From the NCBI RefSeq assembly GCF_025499605.1, contig NZ_JAFMVC010000004.1, positions 62,001 through 126,000 on the forward strand: a DNA stretch of 64,000 bases, given 5' to 3'. Of the stretch, positions 28,349 to 37,696 are shown piece by piece. The notes beneath the pieces are model-generated. The model saw nothing but the letters and a program-made list of their open reading frames with translations, did not search any database and was not told the origin of the DNA. The DNA is from Carboxylicivirga litoralis (GTDB lineage: Bacteria; Bacteroidota; Bacteroidia; Bacteroidales; Marinilabiliaceae). The stretch's first letter is position 1. The number at the start of each line of letters is the position of its first letter. Made by a program: the position numbers and the translations under genes.

Positions 28349-29359
28349 GTGAAGCAAGAACACATCATACAATACCTGTCGAATCGAATGAGTGAAAGCG
28401 ATAAGCAACGCTTTTACAACGCTTTGGAAGAAGATAAGGAGCTTAAAAGGGAGTTTATCAAACAAAAAAATCTTTGGGCAGTATCGACCTCTTTAAGTCA
28501 GAAAGATAAAAGCGCTGAAAATGATTCGAATCTTTTTTTATATCGCCTTAACAGGCGAAAAGAAGACGAGCAGCATACGCATCGGTTGACATTTCGATTG
28601 AATGCCTATAAAATTGCAGCAGTGGTTATGTTTGCTTTGTTATTGGGAAGTGTTGCCGTGATGTTGAATCAATCAACTTTGAATCAGGAGACTGAAGTGT
28701 TTTATACAGAAACATACGTGCCAAAAGGAGAAAAGTCGGAATTAACCTTGCCCGATGGAACACATATAACAATTAATGCTGATACCAAATTAAGAATTCC
28801 ATCTAATTTTTCTGCTTCCAATCGACAGTTGGATTTGGCTGGTGAGGCCTATTTTAATGTAAAACATGATTCTGAACATCCATTCATTGTCAAAACCGAA
28901 AGCATTAACATAGAGGTGTTGGGTACGAGTTTCGATTTATCGTGTTATCCGGACGAAGAAATGGTGACAACTATTTTGGATGAAGGAAAAATTCGCTTTG
29001 CAGGTGCCAACAATAATAAGGTAAATGGGACTTACCTGAAGCCTGGAGAAACCGCATATTACCATAAATCGAGTGGAGTTTTTAAAGTGCAGGAAACTGT
29101 AAAAACAGATAAAGCTTCATCGTGGAAACAAGGTGTTATTTCCTTTAAAGACATGCCTTTTTACTTGCTGGCTAAAAAGATTGAGCGTCAGTATGATGTG
29201 GAAATAGAAATTGATGAAAGCTTGAAGTTTGAAAAGTATACCGGTGAAATTAACGAAGAAACCGTGTGGGCAGTGATGAATAATTTTGCGATTGCTACAC
29301 CTTTCAATGTGGAGTCATCAGGCCGTAAGATTAAAATTACAGCAAAGAAAAACTATTAA
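28349..29359 (+). CDS. FecR-family anti-sigma factor
   Basis: 336 aa. It has a short cytoplasmic N-terminal anti-sigma part (1 to about 85), one membrane segment (IAAVVMFALLLGSVAVML), then the periplasmic FecR domain (VPKGEKSELTLPDGTHITINADTKL, GEAYFNVKHD, FIVKTESINIEVLGTSFDL) and a C-terminal STN-like tail. It receives a signal from the STN domain of the SusC partner and releases an ECF sigma factor. Unusually, no sigma gene is upstream. The start is GTG: an in-frame TAA lies just upstream and no ATG or TTG comes between. Confidence 0.88.
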   Translation: MKQEHIIQYLSNRMSESDKQRFYNALEEDKELKREFIKQKNLWAVSTSLSQKDKSAENDSNLFLYRLNRRKEDEQHTHRLTFRLNAYKIAAVVMFALLLGSVAVMLNQSTLNQETEVFYTETYVPKGEKSELTLPDGTHITINADTKLRIPSNFSASNRQLDLAGEAYFNVKHDSEHPFIVKTESINIEVLGTSFDLSCYPDEEMVTTILDEGKIRFAGANNNKVNGTYLKPGETAYYHKSSGVFKVQETVKTDKASSWKQGVISFKDMPFYLLAKKIERQYDVEIEIDESLKFEKYTGEINEETVWAVMNNFAIATPFNVESSGRKIKITAKKNY

Positions 29360-29431
29360 AAAAATGAGCACCCAAATCCCTGGCCGGAGAAAAAGATGCT
29401 CGTTCTAGTTCTTAATATTAATAACAAATTT

Positions 29432-32400
29432 ATGAAAAAAAACAGATTAAAAAGCGCTTTAACGTCTGTTAACAGATGGAAAGTCACAGCTTTGCTGATT
29501 GCAAGCATGCTGTTATCTGGCACAAATGTTTTTGCCCGACAGCAAGAAAGACTCAATGTGGTGCTGAAAAATGCATCGTTAGAAGAGGTTTTTAATGTTA
29601 TTGAAAAACAAAGTTCTTACCGTTTTTTATATAAAACGGATTTGGTGGATGTTAACAAGAAAATCAACATCAGCAAACGAAACGCCGAGTTGGAATCCAT
29701 ATTAAAAGAAGCGTTTGCTGGAACAGATATTTATTTCACAGTAAAAGAAGGTGACTTGGTGATTATAACACCATCGGCACCAAAATCAGCTACTGACATT
29801 CAGCAAGATGAAAAAGTCATTAAAGGTAAAGTGGTTGATGCTTCAGGCGATCCGCTTCCCGGTGCTGCAGTTTATTTAAAAGCTGATAACACTGTAGGAA
29901 CCATTACTGATATTGAGGGCCGTTACGAACTAAAAGTGCCTAATGACGCCCAAACAATTGTTTTCTCATTTATTGGAATGGAAAGTCAGGAAGTTGCTTT
30001 TGCAGGCCAAACCAATATCGATATCACCTTAATGTCGGCTTACGAAGAGGTTGATGAAGTTGTGGTGGTAGGTTATGGAATCCAGAAAAAGTCGAACTTG
30101 ACAGGTTCGGTCACTAACCTTGATACCGAAGATATGAAAGGCATCACTTCACCAAACGTTGGTAATTTGCTTCAAGGTAAAGCTGCTGGTGTATTTGTTT
30201 CGCAAGGGTCAGGTCGCCCTGGTTCTGCTCCAAAAATCCGTATTCGTGGTAAATCAACTTTAAGTGGTAGTGTTGATCCTTTGTGGGTGGTTGATGGTGT
30301 TATTCAGGCCGAAGCTCCGCAGCTAAACCCTGAAGATATTGAGTCAACATCTATCTTAAAAGATGCATCGGCTACTGCTTTGTATGGTTCGCGTGCTGCC
30401 AACGGTGTTATTTTAGTGACAACGCGATCGGCTAAACAAGGTAGCGACCAGATAAATGTGGCTGTAAAAACAGGTGTTACTAAATTATCGTTGGGTAATT
30501 TTAAGATGATGAACAACACCGAGATGACTAACTACATTAAATCATTTGCCAATGGATATGCCGACCTAGATTGGTTTACCGAGGAAGCACAAGCACGTAA
30601 TACCGATTGGTTTAAAGAAGGAACTAAATTAGGGGTTGTGCAGGATTATGGTATTTCATTTTCAGGTGGTAACGAAAAGTTAAGAACTTATATCTCAGGT
30701 AATATTTATGACGAGAGTGGTGCTGTGAAAGGTTACGACTACACACGCTATTCGGGTCGCATGAATATTGACTACGACATCAAACCTTGGTTGACATTAC
30801 ATCCAAAACTAGGTTTTACTTATCGCGATATTATGGATGAGCAACAAAGTGTTGGCGAGATGTTCCTTAATATGCCATATGATCGTCCGCGCGATGATGA
30901 GGGTAATATTATTGACCCTACTGACCCAGATTCAGGATGGATTGGCCGTGATAAGAGTAACTCTATCTACAATTTACAATGGAATTATTCAGAAACATCT
31001 GAATTACGTTTATCTCCATACATGGGATTTGATATAAAGCTGGCTGAAGGATTAACATTCGTTTCTTCCAACAGTTTCGATTATCAACACCATAATAGAA
31101 CAGATTATACTGATCCTCAATCAACAATTGGTCGCAATGATGTTGGTAACGTTGCCAATTATCATTACAAAAGCTTGAATCGTTTTACCAACCAGTTGTT
31201 ACGTTACCAAAAAGGTTTTGGTGAGCATTACCTGACAGGATTAGTAGCTTACGAATTTAACGACTTTGAGTATTCTACAACTTATGCTCAACAAAAGGGT
31301 ATTGTTTCGGGTACTGAAATCTTAAACGGTGGTTCTGAAATGAAGAACATTGAAGGTACAAAAGCCGGTTATGCTTTTAAATCATACCTGTTTAATGCCA
31401 ACTATACCTATGGATCACGTTACATGGCTCAATTCTCGTTCCGTCGCGATGGTTCGTCTAAGTTTGGTAAGGATACGCAGTTTGGTAACTTCTATTCATT
31501 TAGTGCCGGTTGGAACATTCACAACGAGGATTTCTTCAATGTTGAGAATGTAAATGTGTTGAAATTTAGGGCTAGTTATGGAGTGTTAGGAAATACACCA
31601 TCTGATCCAAATAGCTTGAATGGAACTTACTATCCTAGCAAAGAATTATACTCTATTACCAATCAGTACAATAAGGTTCCTGTTATTTCAGCAGACCAGT
31701 TGGGTAACGACGATTTAACTTGGGAAAAGACCCAAAGTACTAACTTTGCGTTGGATGCCAGAGTGTATAACCGATTTGATATCAGCTTGGAGTATTACAT
31801 TAAGGATACTAAAGACCTTCTTTATTATGTAACATTACCTGCTACATCTGGATTCTCAGGTTACTGGGAGAATGTTGGAGCAGTTAAGAATACAGGTTTT
31901 GAAATGGTATTTGGAGCAGATATTATCCGTTCTTCTTCTGATGGATTTGAGTGGAGAATTGATGCTAATATTGGTGTTAACCGCAACGAGATTACCGAGT
32001 TGTATGAAGGTAACGACATTATTTCGGGTAATAAAATCAGAAGTGTTGGCGAAGATGTAGATACCTGGTATATGCGTAAGTGGATGGGTGTTAACGCGGA
32101 TGATGGTACGCCACAGTGGGAAACCATTGACGAGGATGGTAATGTGAGCCTGACGTCAGACTATAACAAGGCCGCTTTACAAAAAGTAGGTACTTCAACA
32201 CCTGATTTCTTTGGCGGTATTAACTCAACCATGAGTTATAAAAACTTGTCATTACTGATGAACCTGGATTATGTATCGGGAATTGATATTTACCACTATG
32301 CTCGTGAATTGTACGATAACGATGGAGCCTATTCAACCTTTAATGCCATGTCTTTGGCTGATGGATGGAGCCGTTGGGAAAAACCAGGTGATATTGCAAC

Positions 32401-32695
32401 ACACCCACAACCTTATAACGGAGGTAACAGCTTATCGAACAAAACATCATCGCGTTACATCGAAGATGGTAGCTACCTGCGCTTAAGAAACGTAACGCTT
32501 AATTATCGATTGGGTAATATTAAAAATGTTGAGTTTATCAAGAACATGAGTGTTTATGTTTCAGCTGAAAACTTATTGACATTCACCGACTACTCGGGTA
32601 TTGATCCTGAAGTAGGTGAAGAAGGAACTGGCGATGCTTATGATGATTATGCCATTCCACAACGCTTTATGTTTGGCGTAAGTGTAACATTCTAA
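29432..32695 (+). CDS. SusC/RagA-family TonB-dependent transporter with STN domain
   Basis: 1087 aa from MKKNRLKSAL; the earlier in-frame ATG at 29396 would add 12 residues before the signal peptide. Order: signal peptide, STN domain (about 45-115, RLNVVLKNASLEEVFNVIEK), a carboxypeptidase-regulatory-like domain (KGKVVDASGDPLPGAAVYL), a TonB-box region near EVVVVGYG, the plug with SSILKDASATALYG-type motif, and the 22-strand barrel. It imports glycan fragments across the outer membrane using TonB energy; the STN domain signals to FecR. susD follows after 48 bases. Confidence 0.93.
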   Translation: MKKNRLKSALTSVNRWKVTALLIASMLLSGTNVFARQQERLNVVLKNASLEEVFNVIEKQSSYRFLYKTDLVDVNKKINISKRNAELESILKEAFAGTDIYFTVKEGDLVIITPSAPKSATDIQQDEKVIKGKVVDASGDPLPGAAVYLKADNTVGTITDIEGRYELKVPNDAQTIVFSFIGMESQEVAFAGQTNIDITLMSAYEEVDEVVVVGYGIQKKSNLTGSVTNLDTEDMKGITSPNVGNLLQGKAAGVFVSQGSGRPGSAPKIRIRGKSTLSGSVDPLWVVDGVIQAEAPQLNPEDIESTSILKDASATALYGSRAANGVILVTTRSAKQGSDQINVAVKTGVTKLSLGNFKMMNNTEMTNYIKSFANGYADLDWFTEEAQARNTDWFKEGTKLGVVQDYGISFSGGNEKLRTYISGNIYDESGAVKGYDYTRYSGRMNIDYDIKPWLTLHPKLGFTYRDIMDEQQSVGEMFLNMPYDRPRDDEGNIIDPTDPDSGWIGRDKSNSIYNLQWNYSETSELRLSPYMGFDIKLAEGLTFVSSNSFDYQHHNRTDYTDPQSTIGRNDVGNVANYHYKSLNRFTNQLLRYQKGFGEHYLTGLVAYEFNDFEYSTTYAQQKGIVSGTEILNGGSEMKNIEGTKAGYAFKSYLFNANYTYGSRYMAQFSFRRDGSSKFGKDTQFGNFYSFSAGWNIHNEDFFNVENVNVLKFRASYGVLGNTPSDPNSLNGTYYPSKELYSITNQYNKVPVISADQLGNDDLTWEKTQSTNFALDARVYNRFDISLEYYIKDTKDLLYYVTLPATSGFSGYWENVGAVKNTGFEMVFGADIIRSSSDGFEWRIDANIGVNRNEITELYEGNDIISGNKIRSVGEDVDTWYMRKWMGVNADDGTPQWETIDEDGNVSLTSDYNKAALQKVGTSTPDFFGGINSTMSYKNLSLLMNLDYVSGIDIYHYARELYDNDGAYSTFNAMSLADGWSRWEKPGDIATHPQPYNGGNSLSNKTSSRYIEDGSYLRLRNVTLNYRLGNIKNVEFIKNMSVYVSAENLLTFTDYSGIDPEVGEEGTGDAYDDYAIPQRFMFGVSVTF

Positions 32696-32743
32696 TACGT
32701 AGAATTAGCATTAATCAAGTTGGTAACAAAAAAGATTAAACAA

Positions 32744-34564
32744 ATGAATAAGAAAATATATACATGGTTGCTGATTCCTGCCATTATTATGGGGCTTTTT
32801 AGCTGTGAATTAGATAGAACACCATTTGAGTCAATCGAAAAGGACGATGTTTATTCGTCGGGTAATGCATTGGAAGCATTAACATTAGGAAACTATGCCA
32901 TATTAAAAGGTAAAGGAATTGCCGATGGCTATTCGTGGGTGAATAACTTTTACCGTTTCGCCGAATATCCTGGCGATAACGTGGCCTTGAGTGGAAGTAC
33001 TACTGACCCGTTAATGTTTATCTATAACTACAAGCGTCAGACAACAGGTTATCGTAAGCAAGCTGTTTGGACATCATCGTATAAAACAATTGTAGGTTGT
33101 AATACAGTTATTGAAAGAGCGGAAGAAGGTGTATCTGAGGAAATTGACCATATGATTGGTTCTAATTATTTCTTAAGAGGTATGGTGTATTTCTACTTAA
33201 CCAATGTGTTTGGACGTCCTTATAACCAGGATCCGGTTTCTAATTTGGGTGTGCCTTTAAAACTAACAACTGATGTTAACGACCAGCCTATTCGTTCTTC
33301 CGTGAAAGATTGCTATGCTCAGGTTGTAAGCGATTTAAAAAAGGCCGAAGAGTTAATGTCCATTGAGAAGACAGCTAGTTATGCAACTAAAGAGTCTGCA
33401 CAGGCTTTATTGTCAAGGGTGTATTTATACATGGAAGAAAATGATTTGGCTATTGAGTATGCTGATAAAGTAATTAATTCAGGTCGCTATCATTTATTGT
33501 CGAAAGAGAACTTTAAAAAGTATCCAAAATTCACACCGGATGAAAACGGCGAAACAATCTTTGCATTGCGCTATGTTGATGGAGCTGATAATACCGGGCA
33601 GTGGGACGATTGGTATACGTTCCCGGGAATGTATGCAGCTGTTGATGCACAAGGTAATGCTTCATTAACAGGTGCCGGATGGGGTGAGCTATATGCCTCA
33701 GTGACCTATCGTGATATTGTTGAAGAATGGCCGGACGATGCACGTGCTGCTTTTGTAACAGCTATGGTGCAGGATGAAAGCAGTGAAGAACTATACGGTG
33801 TTTGGTATGGTTTAAATGCTTATGCTGATGGTGCTTCAGAGGATATTAAGAAATACAATAGCTTTTTGTTCCACCAGGATCAGGTGAGTGCTGATATGAC
33901 CACATTAACTCAGACATGGACTATTGATACCAATGGTGATGGAACGGATGAAACCATTACAGAAATATCGCCTATTACTGCAGAAGTGGATCCAAAGACA
34001 GGTGTTACTAATTATAGTGTAACGCCGTATATGGTGAATACCTCTACTGGTGCAACCACTCAATTGGATGCTCCTGTTAAGCTGAGAATTAATAAAATGT
34101 TGGCAACACGTCAAACGTATCCAAAGTATTTTATTACAAAATGTTCAGGTCAGGAAAACAAAGGGCACCTTTGGTCGCCAGTTGTGGTGCGATATGCTGA
34201 GATGTACTTGAATAAAGCAGAGGCTTTTGCTAAAAAAGGAGATCTAGGAAGCGCTTTAACCAATGTGAATGAGATACGTCGTCGTGCTATTGGAGCTGAA
34301 GCAGAATACACAGCCTCTGATGTCACTGCTGATATGTCAATATTAGACTTAGTATTAAAAGAGCGTCGATTAGAGTTGGCCTATGAAGGACACCGTAAGT
34401 TTGATGTGTTCCGAAATGGTTTAACAATGGATCGTCAATACCCGGGAACTCACCTTCGAGGTAATGATCCTTATTATACCATTGCACCAACATCGTACGA
34501 CATTGTGGAGTACCTTCCTGAGAAGGAAATTCAGGCACAACCTGACTTAATTCAAAATCCATAA
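32744..34564 (+). CDS. SusD/RagB-family glycan-binding lipoprotein
   Basis: 606 aa from MNKKIYTWLL. The lipobox is GLFSC (Cys21). TPR-like N-terminal helices and the C-terminal RagB/SusD part are visible (YLNKAEAFAKKGDLGSAL, then NEIRRRA, and LDLVLKERRLELAYEGHRKFD, which is diagnostic). It forms the lid of the SusC barrel and binds the target glycan at the cell surface. An insertion around residues 320-430 with DTNGDGTDETITE looks like a loop carrying a calcium-binding-type DxNxDGxD motif. An upstream TTG would add eight residues. Confidence 0.92.
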   Translation: MNKKIYTWLLIPAIIMGLFSCELDRTPFESIEKDDVYSSGNALEALTLGNYAILKGKGIADGYSWVNNFYRFAEYPGDNVALSGSTTDPLMFIYNYKRQTTGYRKQAVWTSSYKTIVGCNTVIERAEEGVSEEIDHMIGSNYFLRGMVYFYLTNVFGRPYNQDPVSNLGVPLKLTTDVNDQPIRSSVKDCYAQVVSDLKKAEELMSIEKTASYATKESAQALLSRVYLYMEENDLAIEYADKVINSGRYHLLSKENFKKYPKFTPDENGETIFALRYVDGADNTGQWDDWYTFPGMYAAVDAQGNASLTGAGWGELYASVTYRDIVEEWPDDARAAFVTAMVQDESSEELYGVWYGLNAYADGASEDIKKYNSFLFHQDQVSADMTTLTQTWTIDTNGDGTDETITEISPITAEVDPKTGVTNYSVTPYMVNTSTGATTQLDAPVKLRINKMLATRQTYPKYFITKCSGQENKGHLWSPVVVRYAEMYLNKAEAFAKKGDLGSALTNVNEIRRRAIGAEAEYTASDVTADMSILDLVLKERRLELAYEGHRKFDVFRNGLTMDRQYPGTHLRGNDPYYTIAPTSYDIVEYLPEKEIQAQPDLIQNP

Positions 34565-34582
34565 GAATTCAAAATCGTTTAT

Positions 34583-34618
34583 AGAGCGGAGCCGTGATGA
34601 ATTATTCGACTCCGCTCT
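34583..34618 (+). promoter_or_regulatory. Hairpin between susD and the sulfatase gene
   Basis: 9-bp perfect stem AGAGCGGAG / CTCCGCTCT with an 18-base loop and no T-run, so not a standard terminator. It could be an mRNA-stabilising or processing element that sets the ratio of SusCD to the enzymes downstream. Confidence 0.5.
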
Positions 34619-34662
34619 CTGAACGAATAGTTGCAGTCTTTATTTATTATAAACGTTTAAAC

Positions 34663-36081
34663 ATGAATAATATAACTAAAGTTGGGTTGGTGTTAATAAT
34701 GATGTTATGTATTAATACTTCCTATTGTTTTGCACAGACTGATAAACAACCAAATATTATTCATATTCTTGCCGATGATGTAGGTTTTGATGACCTAAGT
34801 TGTTTTGGCTCAAAAGATATTTCAACGCCCAACTTGGATGCTTTAGCTGCAAAGGGCATGAAATTTACCAGTTTCTATGCGCCGCACGGTACTTGCACTC
34901 CATCGCGTGCTGCTTTGTTAACGGGTCGATATGCACCACGGGTAAATGAAGGAGAAGGATTATATGTTCTTTTTCCTCATTCAACAACAGGACTGGAAGA
35001 TGAGATGGAAGTAACCATTACCGAGTTGCTAAAGGAGCAGGGCTATAAAACAGGATTGTATGGCAAATGGCACTTGGGACACTTACCGCAGTACTTGCCT
35101 TGTGTACATGGTTTTGATGAGTTTTTAGGAATACCTTATCCCAACGACCATGGCCCTGAGCGTATTGGAAACAGCGGATGGCGGCCTAGCGGAATCAGTG
35201 ACCCTGCCATTCCATTAATTGAGCAGGCTCAAATTATTAAACGTTGTGATAACAACGATTTAGCCGAGTTGCCAGCTTTGTTTACGCGTGAAGCTTGTAA
35301 GTTTATCTATCGCTCAGTTAAAGAAGAGAAACCTTTCTACCTTCAATATGCCAATATTGAAACACATACGCCCTGGTTTGTGCCAAAGGGATTTGAAGGA
35401 CAGAGTGAAGCCGCCGCTTATGGCGATGCAGTGGAATACCTCGATCGCTCCGTAGGAATCATACTGAATACCCTTGAGCGATTGAACATTGAAGATAACA
35501 CTATCATTGTGTTTTCGTCGGACAACGGGCCACTGATATATCGCGACATGGAATTAGAAAACTGTTATGGAAAATTTGGTTTTACCGATCCAGAACGAAA
35601 ACACATCCTGCGCGAAGGGAAATACCAGGAACGCTACGATGGCGGTATACGGGTGTCGTGCATTATGACTTGGCCTAACAATATTCCGGCAGGTACCACT
35701 TGCGATGAACCCGTAGCAGCCATGGACTTATTCACCACTTTTGCGAATATTGCTGGCGCTAAAATACCATCAGATCGCCCGATTGACGGGAAAGATATTC
35801 AAAAGCTCATGCGTCAGGAAGAAGGAGCTGTTTCGCCCCATAAAGCTATATATGGCTATCGGGCCAGGGGTGGTTTAATGAGCGTTCGGTATCAAAACTG
35901 GAAGTTGGTTTTTAAAAATAAATACAAGCCGGAGGGCGAAAATGAATTGTATTTATACAACCTAAATGATGATTTAGGTGAACAAAAAGATGTAGCGTCG
36001 CAGCATCCAAAAGTCGTGAAGAAAATATTGGGACTTTGCCAAGACGCTGAAAAAGCCATTAAAGAACATAAAGAATTATAG
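34663..36081 (+). CDS. Secreted sulfatase (S1 family, Cys-type)
   Basis: 472 aa from MNNITKVGLV, chosen because it begins a proper signal peptide ending near YCFAQ; an ATG at 34594 would add 23 residues that overlap the hairpin. The type I sulfatase motif C-T-P-S-R (Cys78 to Arg82) would be converted to formylglycine. Metal-binding ADDVGFDD, the YGKWHLGH motif, and SSDNGPL are present. It removes sulfate esters from glycans. I cannot assign the S1 subfamily or the sulfated position. It lies between susD and the GH109 gene. Confidence 0.9.
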   Translation: MNNITKVGLVLIMMLCINTSYCFAQTDKQPNIIHILADDVGFDDLSCFGSKDISTPNLDALAAKGMKFTSFYAPHGTCTPSRAALLTGRYAPRVNEGEGLYVLFPHSTTGLEDEMEVTITELLKEQGYKTGLYGKWHLGHLPQYLPCVHGFDEFLGIPYPNDHGPERIGNSGWRPSGISDPAIPLIEQAQIIKRCDNNDLAELPALFTREACKFIYRSVKEEKPFYLQYANIETHTPWFVPKGFEGQSEAAAYGDAVEYLDRSVGIILNTLERLNIEDNTIIVFSSDNGPLIYRDMELENCYGKFGFTDPERKHILREGKYQERYDGGIRVSCIMTWPNNIPAGTTCDEPVAAMDLFTTFANIAGAKIPSDRPIDGKDIQKLMRQEEGAVSPHKAIYGYRARGGLMSVRYQNWKLVFKNKYKPEGENELYLYNLNDDLGEQKDVASQHPKVVKKILGLCQDAEKAIKEHKEL

Positions 36082-36101
36082 AAAATAAAAATATTATTAG
36101 G

Positions 36102-37592
36102 ATGTCAACAAACAGACGATCATTTTTAAAAAATATGGCGCTGGGAGCAGGAGTAGCTGCTGCCGCTCCACTGGCAGGATGTAATACACGTTCGAAAGAG
36201 AAAGAAGCAGTTGCATATATACGCGAAAATGCTGAGCGTGTACCTAAGATGGAATTTAATATGTGTGGCTATGCTGCGCCTAAATTAGACACTGTTCGTG
36301 TAGGTTTTGTTGGTATTGGTGATAGAGGTATTGGAGCTGTTGATCGTATGGGCTTTATCGAAGGTGTTGAAGTAACTGCTTTGTGCGATACACGTCAGGC
36401 CGCTATAGATGGAGCTCAGGCTTCGTTGGCGAAAGCCGGATTGCCAAAGGCCAAGGAGTTTACAGGTAGTGATACTGCTTTTAAAGCTTTATGCGATAGT
36501 GGCCTGGTTGATTTGGTGTACATTGCTACACCATGGGAATGGCACGTGCCGGTAGCTTTGGCTGCTATGCGTGGCGGTAGTCATGCGGCTGTTGAGGTGT
36601 CGACTGCTAAAACCATGGATGAATGTTGGGAAATGGTGGAAGTATCGGAGCAAACCAAAAAACACTGTGTTATTCTTGAGAACTGCTGTTACGATTTCTT
36701 CGAACTACTGACTTTAAATATGGCTCGTCAGGGTGCATTTGGTGATTTAGTTCATGGTGAGGGTGCCTACATTCACGATTTAGATTATTGGCATTTTAAT
36801 AAGCCACAAGACGATAAGCCACGAGGCGACGGTGCCTATGATAAGTTATGGCGTTTGCACGAAAACACGCGCAAAGCCAATGTGTATCCAACTCATGGTT
36901 TAGGACCAATCTGTCAGGCGATGGATATCAACCGTGGTGATCGCATGGATTACCTGACAGCCATGATGTCGGACGATTTTACGTTAGCAGCACGAATTAA
37001 AGAGTTGGCACCTGATCGACCTGACTTGCAACAGTTCATAGGTAAAGAAATGCGTGGTAACATGGATATGCAAATGATTCGTACAGTTAAAGGACGAACC
37101 ATGATGATACAGCATGATATCAGTTCGCCTCGTCCTTATTCACGTATCCATATGTTGAGTGGTACCAAGTGTTTTGCTCAAAAATGGCCATTGCAGCATA
37201 TTGCTTTTGGACATGATGTGGCCGATGAGGCGAAGATGAAAGAGCTATGGGAGAAATACACACCTGAGATTGTCAATCGTATTGGAGAGATGGCCAAACA
37301 AGTTGGTGGTCATGGTGGTATGGACTTTATGATGGACTGGCGCCTGATTGATTGTCTTCGTAATGGTCTTCCAATGGATATGGATGTGTACGATGCGGCT
37401 GCCTGGAGTTGTATCACGCCGTTGAGCGAATGGTCTATTTTAAATGGCTCTAAGCCAATTGCTATTCCTGATTTTACCCGTGGCAAGTGGAAGACGAACA
37501 AGCCCGTTGAATTAACGCTTAAAGGCGGCGGTACAACAGGTGTTCGTAACCTTAAGAAAGCCGATTCTGAGAATCAACTGTCAGTCGGTTAA
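36102..37592 (+). CDS. GH109-family glycosidase (alpha-N-acetylgalactosaminidase type)
   Basis: 496 aa, Gfo/Idh/MocA fold. The N-terminus has a Tat-like RR motif (R5/R6) and LAGC (Cys27), suggesting lipid anchoring after Tat export. VGFVGIGDRGIGAV binds NAD, as the family uses a tightly bound NAD cofactor. The strings LENCCYDFFELLTLNMARQG, HGEGAYIHDL, YPTHGLGPICQAMDINRGD and SSPRPYSRIHMLSG are diagnostic for GH109. Characterised members release alpha-linked N-acetylgalactosamine. It starts 20 bases after the sulfatase, so the two are probably one transcript. Confidence 0.9.
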   Translation: MSTNRRSFLKNMALGAGVAAAAPLAGCNTRSKEKEAVAYIRENAERVPKMEFNMCGYAAPKLDTVRVGFVGIGDRGIGAVDRMGFIEGVEVTALCDTRQAAIDGAQASLAKAGLPKAKEFTGSDTAFKALCDSGLVDLVYIATPWEWHVPVALAAMRGGSHAAVEVSTAKTMDECWEMVEVSEQTKKHCVILENCCYDFFELLTLNMARQGAFGDLVHGEGAYIHDLDYWHFNKPQDDKPRGDGAYDKLWRLHENTRKANVYPTHGLGPICQAMDINRGDRMDYLTAMMSDDFTLAARIKELAPDRPDLQQFIGKEMRGNMDMQMIRTVKGRTMMIQHDISSPRPYSRIHMLSGTKCFAQKWPLQHIAFGHDVADEAKMKELWEKYTPEIVNRIGEMAKQVGGHGGMDFMMDWRLIDCLRNGLPMDMDVYDAAAWSCITPLSEWSILNGSKPIAIPDFTRGKWKTNKPVELTLKGGGTTGVRNLKKADSENQLSVG

Positions 37593-37696
37593 ATTCAATT
37601 TAAATACGACAATATACCTTCTAAACAGTGGCTCTATCAAATGGAAAATAGAGCCATTGTTTCATTAAGTTGGTTATACATAAAACAACGCAATTG

